Source: Vesta saturnalis
Lineage: Eukaryota > Arthropoda > Insecta > Coleoptera > Lampyridae
Reading direction: 5' to 3'
DNA: 64,000 nucleotides
NCBI GenBank assembly: GCA_036346205.1
Contig: JARFJB010001987.1
Location: forward strand, 4,371,001 to 4,435,000
Shown here piece after piece: positions 61,331 through 64,000 of this stretch. How positions within the stretch are numbered: position 1 is the first letter of the stretch; the number at the start of each line of letters is the position of its first letter. Under the pieces are notes generated by a model. It ran no database searches, was not told where the DNA came from, and saw only the letters and a list, made by a program, of their open reading frames with translations. The position numbers and the translations under genes are program-made.

Positions 61331-62342
61331 AGGTGTACAACTTTGCTTCCGCCGTCTTTTTAAATAAATGAAAAATTTTATTTAAAAAAATAGTAATACT
61401 TCTACGATTTAAAGTATAGTCAATCTCTGGTCACTATTTCCCCCATCTTTAGAAAGCATACGAATTTCGATAATCAGAGGGAGCTATATCCGGAGAATAC
61501 GGTGGACCGAGTAGAAGTTCCCATTTCAACATTTACAGGTATGTCTTGACCAGTTTTGCAACATGAGGCCGAACATTGTCATACAGCAAAATTACTCTTC
61601 TGGTATTGCGTCTTTCATCTTTCAATGCCCGGCTCAAACGCATCAATTCCGTTCGATACCAATCATCTTGGTTTTAATAGCACATATGCTGATCCCACCA
61701 CAACATGAGTTTGGAGCCGTAAATATTCGGCTTGACGTGCGTACAAGCATGACTGGGAACTCACCATGATTTTCTGCGCAGAAATCCATTCCGTTTCTGC
61801 CTTTCAAGTAGCTGTTCACAAGAAAACAAGCACCGTTCAAAATCTATAGGCAGCCAATTCTCCTGCTTTTGAATCATTTCTATAATTTTGAGGCGTTTTC
61901 AAATGGATTGTTGAGTCACTCCCAATGATTCTGCCAATTCTTCTTGATTCTGTATCTTAAAAGATTTTCTCTCTTCCTCCACACGCTGGTCTTCGACGCA
62001 AAAATCACTGTTCTTTAAGCATTAAAACCACTCACGACATGTTCTTTCGCTAATAGCGGCGTTACCTTAAGTGTTTGAGAGCATTCTATGGATCGCAGCC
62101 TCAGATTTTTTCATATTGAAAAAGAAAAGTAAAACTTCCCATAAGTGACGACAATTAGGTTCGTAAGCTGACATTTTTAATCGCGAATAATTTTAAAATG
62201 TAAACACAAATCCACTAATGTATTATGTTTTTGTCAACAGATGCCTGAATTTACTGAATGACATAATTGATTTATTTATTTCGACCACCGTCTACTGATA
62301 GTGCCATCTGTATGGAAACGGCGGAAGTAAAGTTGTACACTT
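61331..62342 (-). mobile_element. Decayed DD34D mariner element
   Basis: Terminal inverted repeats of about 25 bases: GTGTACAACTTTGCTTCCGC at 61333 and its reverse ending near 62341. At about 1.0 kb it is shorter than the usual 1.3 kb, so internal deletions are likely. Its right end is repeated once more by the 366-bp tandem duplication. Confidence 0.85.
61425..62174 (-). pseudogene. mariner transposase, multiple stops
   Basis: Starts MSAYEPNCRHLWEVLLFFFN at 62174, the usual N-terminus of an insect mariner group, with an HTH region (KSEAAIHRML). In-frame stops soon follow (after LSNT, after REWF, after QQSI), and there is a damaged first catalytic region. The second block reads LYDNVRPHVAKLVKTYL. 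The third, PPYSPDIAPSDY, has its Asp 34 residues later, which gives the DD34D signature. At least five stops or frameshifts are present. Confidence 0.88.
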
Positions 62343-62850
62343 ATGTAGTTAGGAATTTCGATTATGATACTGCTTGAGCATATATTTTTACGATCTTTGA
62401 CTTCTTAATTAGTGAATTGAGTATTTACCGAGTTATGACATACTAGCGGATTTGACGTTGTTTGTTTTGTTTTTAGTTGATGTATAAAAGAAAAGTAAAA
62501 CTTCCCATAAGTGACGACAATTAGGTTCGTAAGCTGACATTTTTAATCGCGAATAATTTTAAAATGTAAGCACAAATCCACTAATGTATTATGTTTTTGT
62601 CAACAGATGCATGAATTTACTGAATGACGTAATTGATTTGTTTACTTCGACCACCGTCTCCTGATAGTGCCATCTGTATGGAAACGGCGGAAGTAAAGTT
62701 GTACACTTATGTAGTTAGGAATTTCGATTATGATACTGTTTGAGCATATATTTTTACGATCTTTGACTTCTTAATTAGTGAATTGAGTATTTACCGAGTT
62801 ATGACATACTAGCGGATTTGACGTTGTTTGTTTTGTTTTTAGTTGATGTA
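62119..62850. repeat. 366-bp tandem duplication
   Basis: 62119-62484 and 62485-62850 differ at only about ten positions. Each copy contains the 5' end of the mariner reading frame, its terminal inverted repeat and flanking DNA ending in TAGTTGATGTA. The duplication therefore happened after the mariner inserted. Confidence 0.92.
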
Positions 62851-63240
62851 TTTATTTTAAATTTTAGTTTTGCACGGGTGAGGTAGGAGCCAGGAGGCGG
62901 GCACAGAGTTGGAAGGAGTCACCGCACCTCTCAACATCAGTGGGCATTGTCCCTCGCATTTGAGCGAATGTGTCGTAGGAAGTGGTTGGTGTTGGTGATA
63001 TTCCACTATTCACAGAGCGGAAGCTCGAAAAATTATAACTGTATACCACTTTTGTGGTCCATGGTGCTCGATCGCTTAACGGACAGGCCACGTCAGGATG
63101 AGTTGCTGCTGAACCCTGCTTTAGGTTCGAGTCCCTATAGCTCTCGACTGTGTCGTAGTGGAAGTGTTACGGTACAGTAATATTGTTTAATTATCATTGT
63201 CCTACCCACTCTCCACCACACACCGTCAGTTAGTTATGGC
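62851..63240 (+). repeat. Possible tRNA-derived SINE head with A and B boxes
   Basis: TCGCTTAACGG near 63071 fits a pol III A box, and GGTTCGAGTCC near 63125 is an exact B box, about 50 bases apart. The sequence before it (62870-63060) is GC-richer than its neighbours. No second copy is seen in the window and no cloverleaf closes, so a SINE is inferred only. Confidence 0.4.
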
Positions 63241-63737
63241 TCCTGGTATGTGCCTATAGGAGTGTGTTTTTTTGTGTATTGCATATATGGAACAAAAATT
63301 ACGCAGTATTGGGTGAAACGTTTCAAATAAATTGAGTAATTATGTTTTTAACTTAAAAGTGTAATATGCATTGAACTACTAATCATTCTTCGTATACAAA
63401 CATGAACCCCATAACAGAATTTTTCATATATTTAAGAATGAAACTACGCCATTGGAAAGGGTTTAAAATAAATTGCAAACGCATTAAAATGTTTTTTGTA
63501 AAACTGTAAAAATAACATGCATCATATATTCAAGTTCAAAATAAGGTTATAAATTAACAGTTAAAACTGTTCACTAATTTTAATGAAGTATAAATTAGTA
63601 TTTACATTAATAAAAAATTTAGTCCAATTCAGAAATTGTAGAAGATAACTAGCCGCCGCTGCTTACAACCATGATGATGTTGTTTTGGGAATAACAAACA
63701 GAGACAGCACTTATCAATAAAATTTATTATAAGTTTT
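63241..63737. other. No gene seen
   Basis: AT-rich sequence without motifs. Confidence 0.5.
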
Positions 63738-63905
63738 GTTATGAACGAATAAGTTCAAAAGTAAATTTGTAATTAAAAATTATTATTAATTTTACTAAAT
63801 ACATAAATAAAAACTTTACCTCAAGTAGGATTTGAACCTACGACCTGTACTTTGCTAGAGTACCGCGCTAACCAACTGCGCTATCGAGATTTAAGCCCCT
63901 GTAAA
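63738..63905. repeat. Single arm of the tRNA-like foldback family
   Basis: The ATGAACGAATAAGTTCAAAAG start matches, inverted, the outer edge of the 48-kb element's right arm. The arm runs through the tRNA-like body and stops at AAGCCCC, before the centre. Confidence 0.8.
63817..63890 (-). tRNA. tRNA-like sequence, anticodon position AGC
   Basis: All four stems pair: acceptor ATCTCGA/TTGAGGT (with G-T pairs), D stem GCGC, anticodon stem GTACT/AGTAC with loop CTAGCAA, and T stem GTAGG/CCTAC. It is the best-paired copy after the one at 35.4 kb. Same caveat about identity: no G3-U70. Confidence 0.5.
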
Positions 63906-64000
63906 AGAAGGCGTATTTAATAGTTCGTGTAAAAAACAGTGTGTGGCCTTCATTACTGAAAAAGTAATAGATTGCTTTGTCAAGCAATCAAAGTTCAAAG

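Overview
The window looks like AT-rich, repeat-dense nuclear DNA of an arthropod, most probably an insect. The reasons are spliceosomal introns in the one recognisable host gene, Tc1/mariner transposons, Penelope-like elements, RTE- and Jockey-type LINE remains, LTR-element 5' ends, and many (TA)n tracts. I see no bacterial, organellar or CRISPR feature. I cannot name the species.

Host gene content is low. The only convincing host gene is on the minus strand at 4094-8196: part of a large cell-surface protein made of a very long Thr/Ser-rich exon with seven LPPGY-type repeats, a SEA-like domain and a transmembrane helix. Its first exon(s) with the signal peptide and its cytoplasmic tail exon(s) were not found.

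The rest is mainly mobile DNA. 240-2970 holds a diverged direct duplication and two mariner-type transposase scraps. 8638-12201 is a foldback element with a tandemly triplicated arm, abutting a decayed long-TIR transposon (A). 12266-15819 is a decayed family B2 DNA polymerase pseudogene bounded by two inverted 170-bp arms that resemble Penelope-like (PLE) termini. 15871-17011 is a 1.1-kb foldback. 17051-18002, 42178-43119 and 45497-46354 are three copies of an LTR-like unit, each followed by a primer-binding-site-like motif. 20110-21978 is a PLE 3' part (GIY-YIG endonuclease) between inverted arms with hammerhead-like cores. 22.1-24.7 kb and 40.5-42.0 kb are tandem families, including G/T-rich arrays. 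24763-26924 (B), 29027-30155 (C) and 58554-61108 (D) are further long-TIR transposons of the same DD41D-spaced transposase family as A. 36617-40455 is a Jockey-type scrap followed by a nearly full-length RTE-type LINE with frameshifts. 48249-48705 is a foldback whose two arms each carry a cloverleaf-forming tRNA-like sequence; two more copies of that arm lie at 35.4 and 63.8 kb. 61331-62342 is a decayed DD34D mariner whose end lies in a 366-bp tandem duplication.

The most unusual pattern is that inverted pairs of hammerhead-core-like, PLE-type terminal modules occur three times (12.3/15.7, 20.1/21.9 and 51.8/51.95 kb), once around a DNA polymerase gene. No transposase or polymerase reading frame in the window is intact, so the mobile elements here look inactive.
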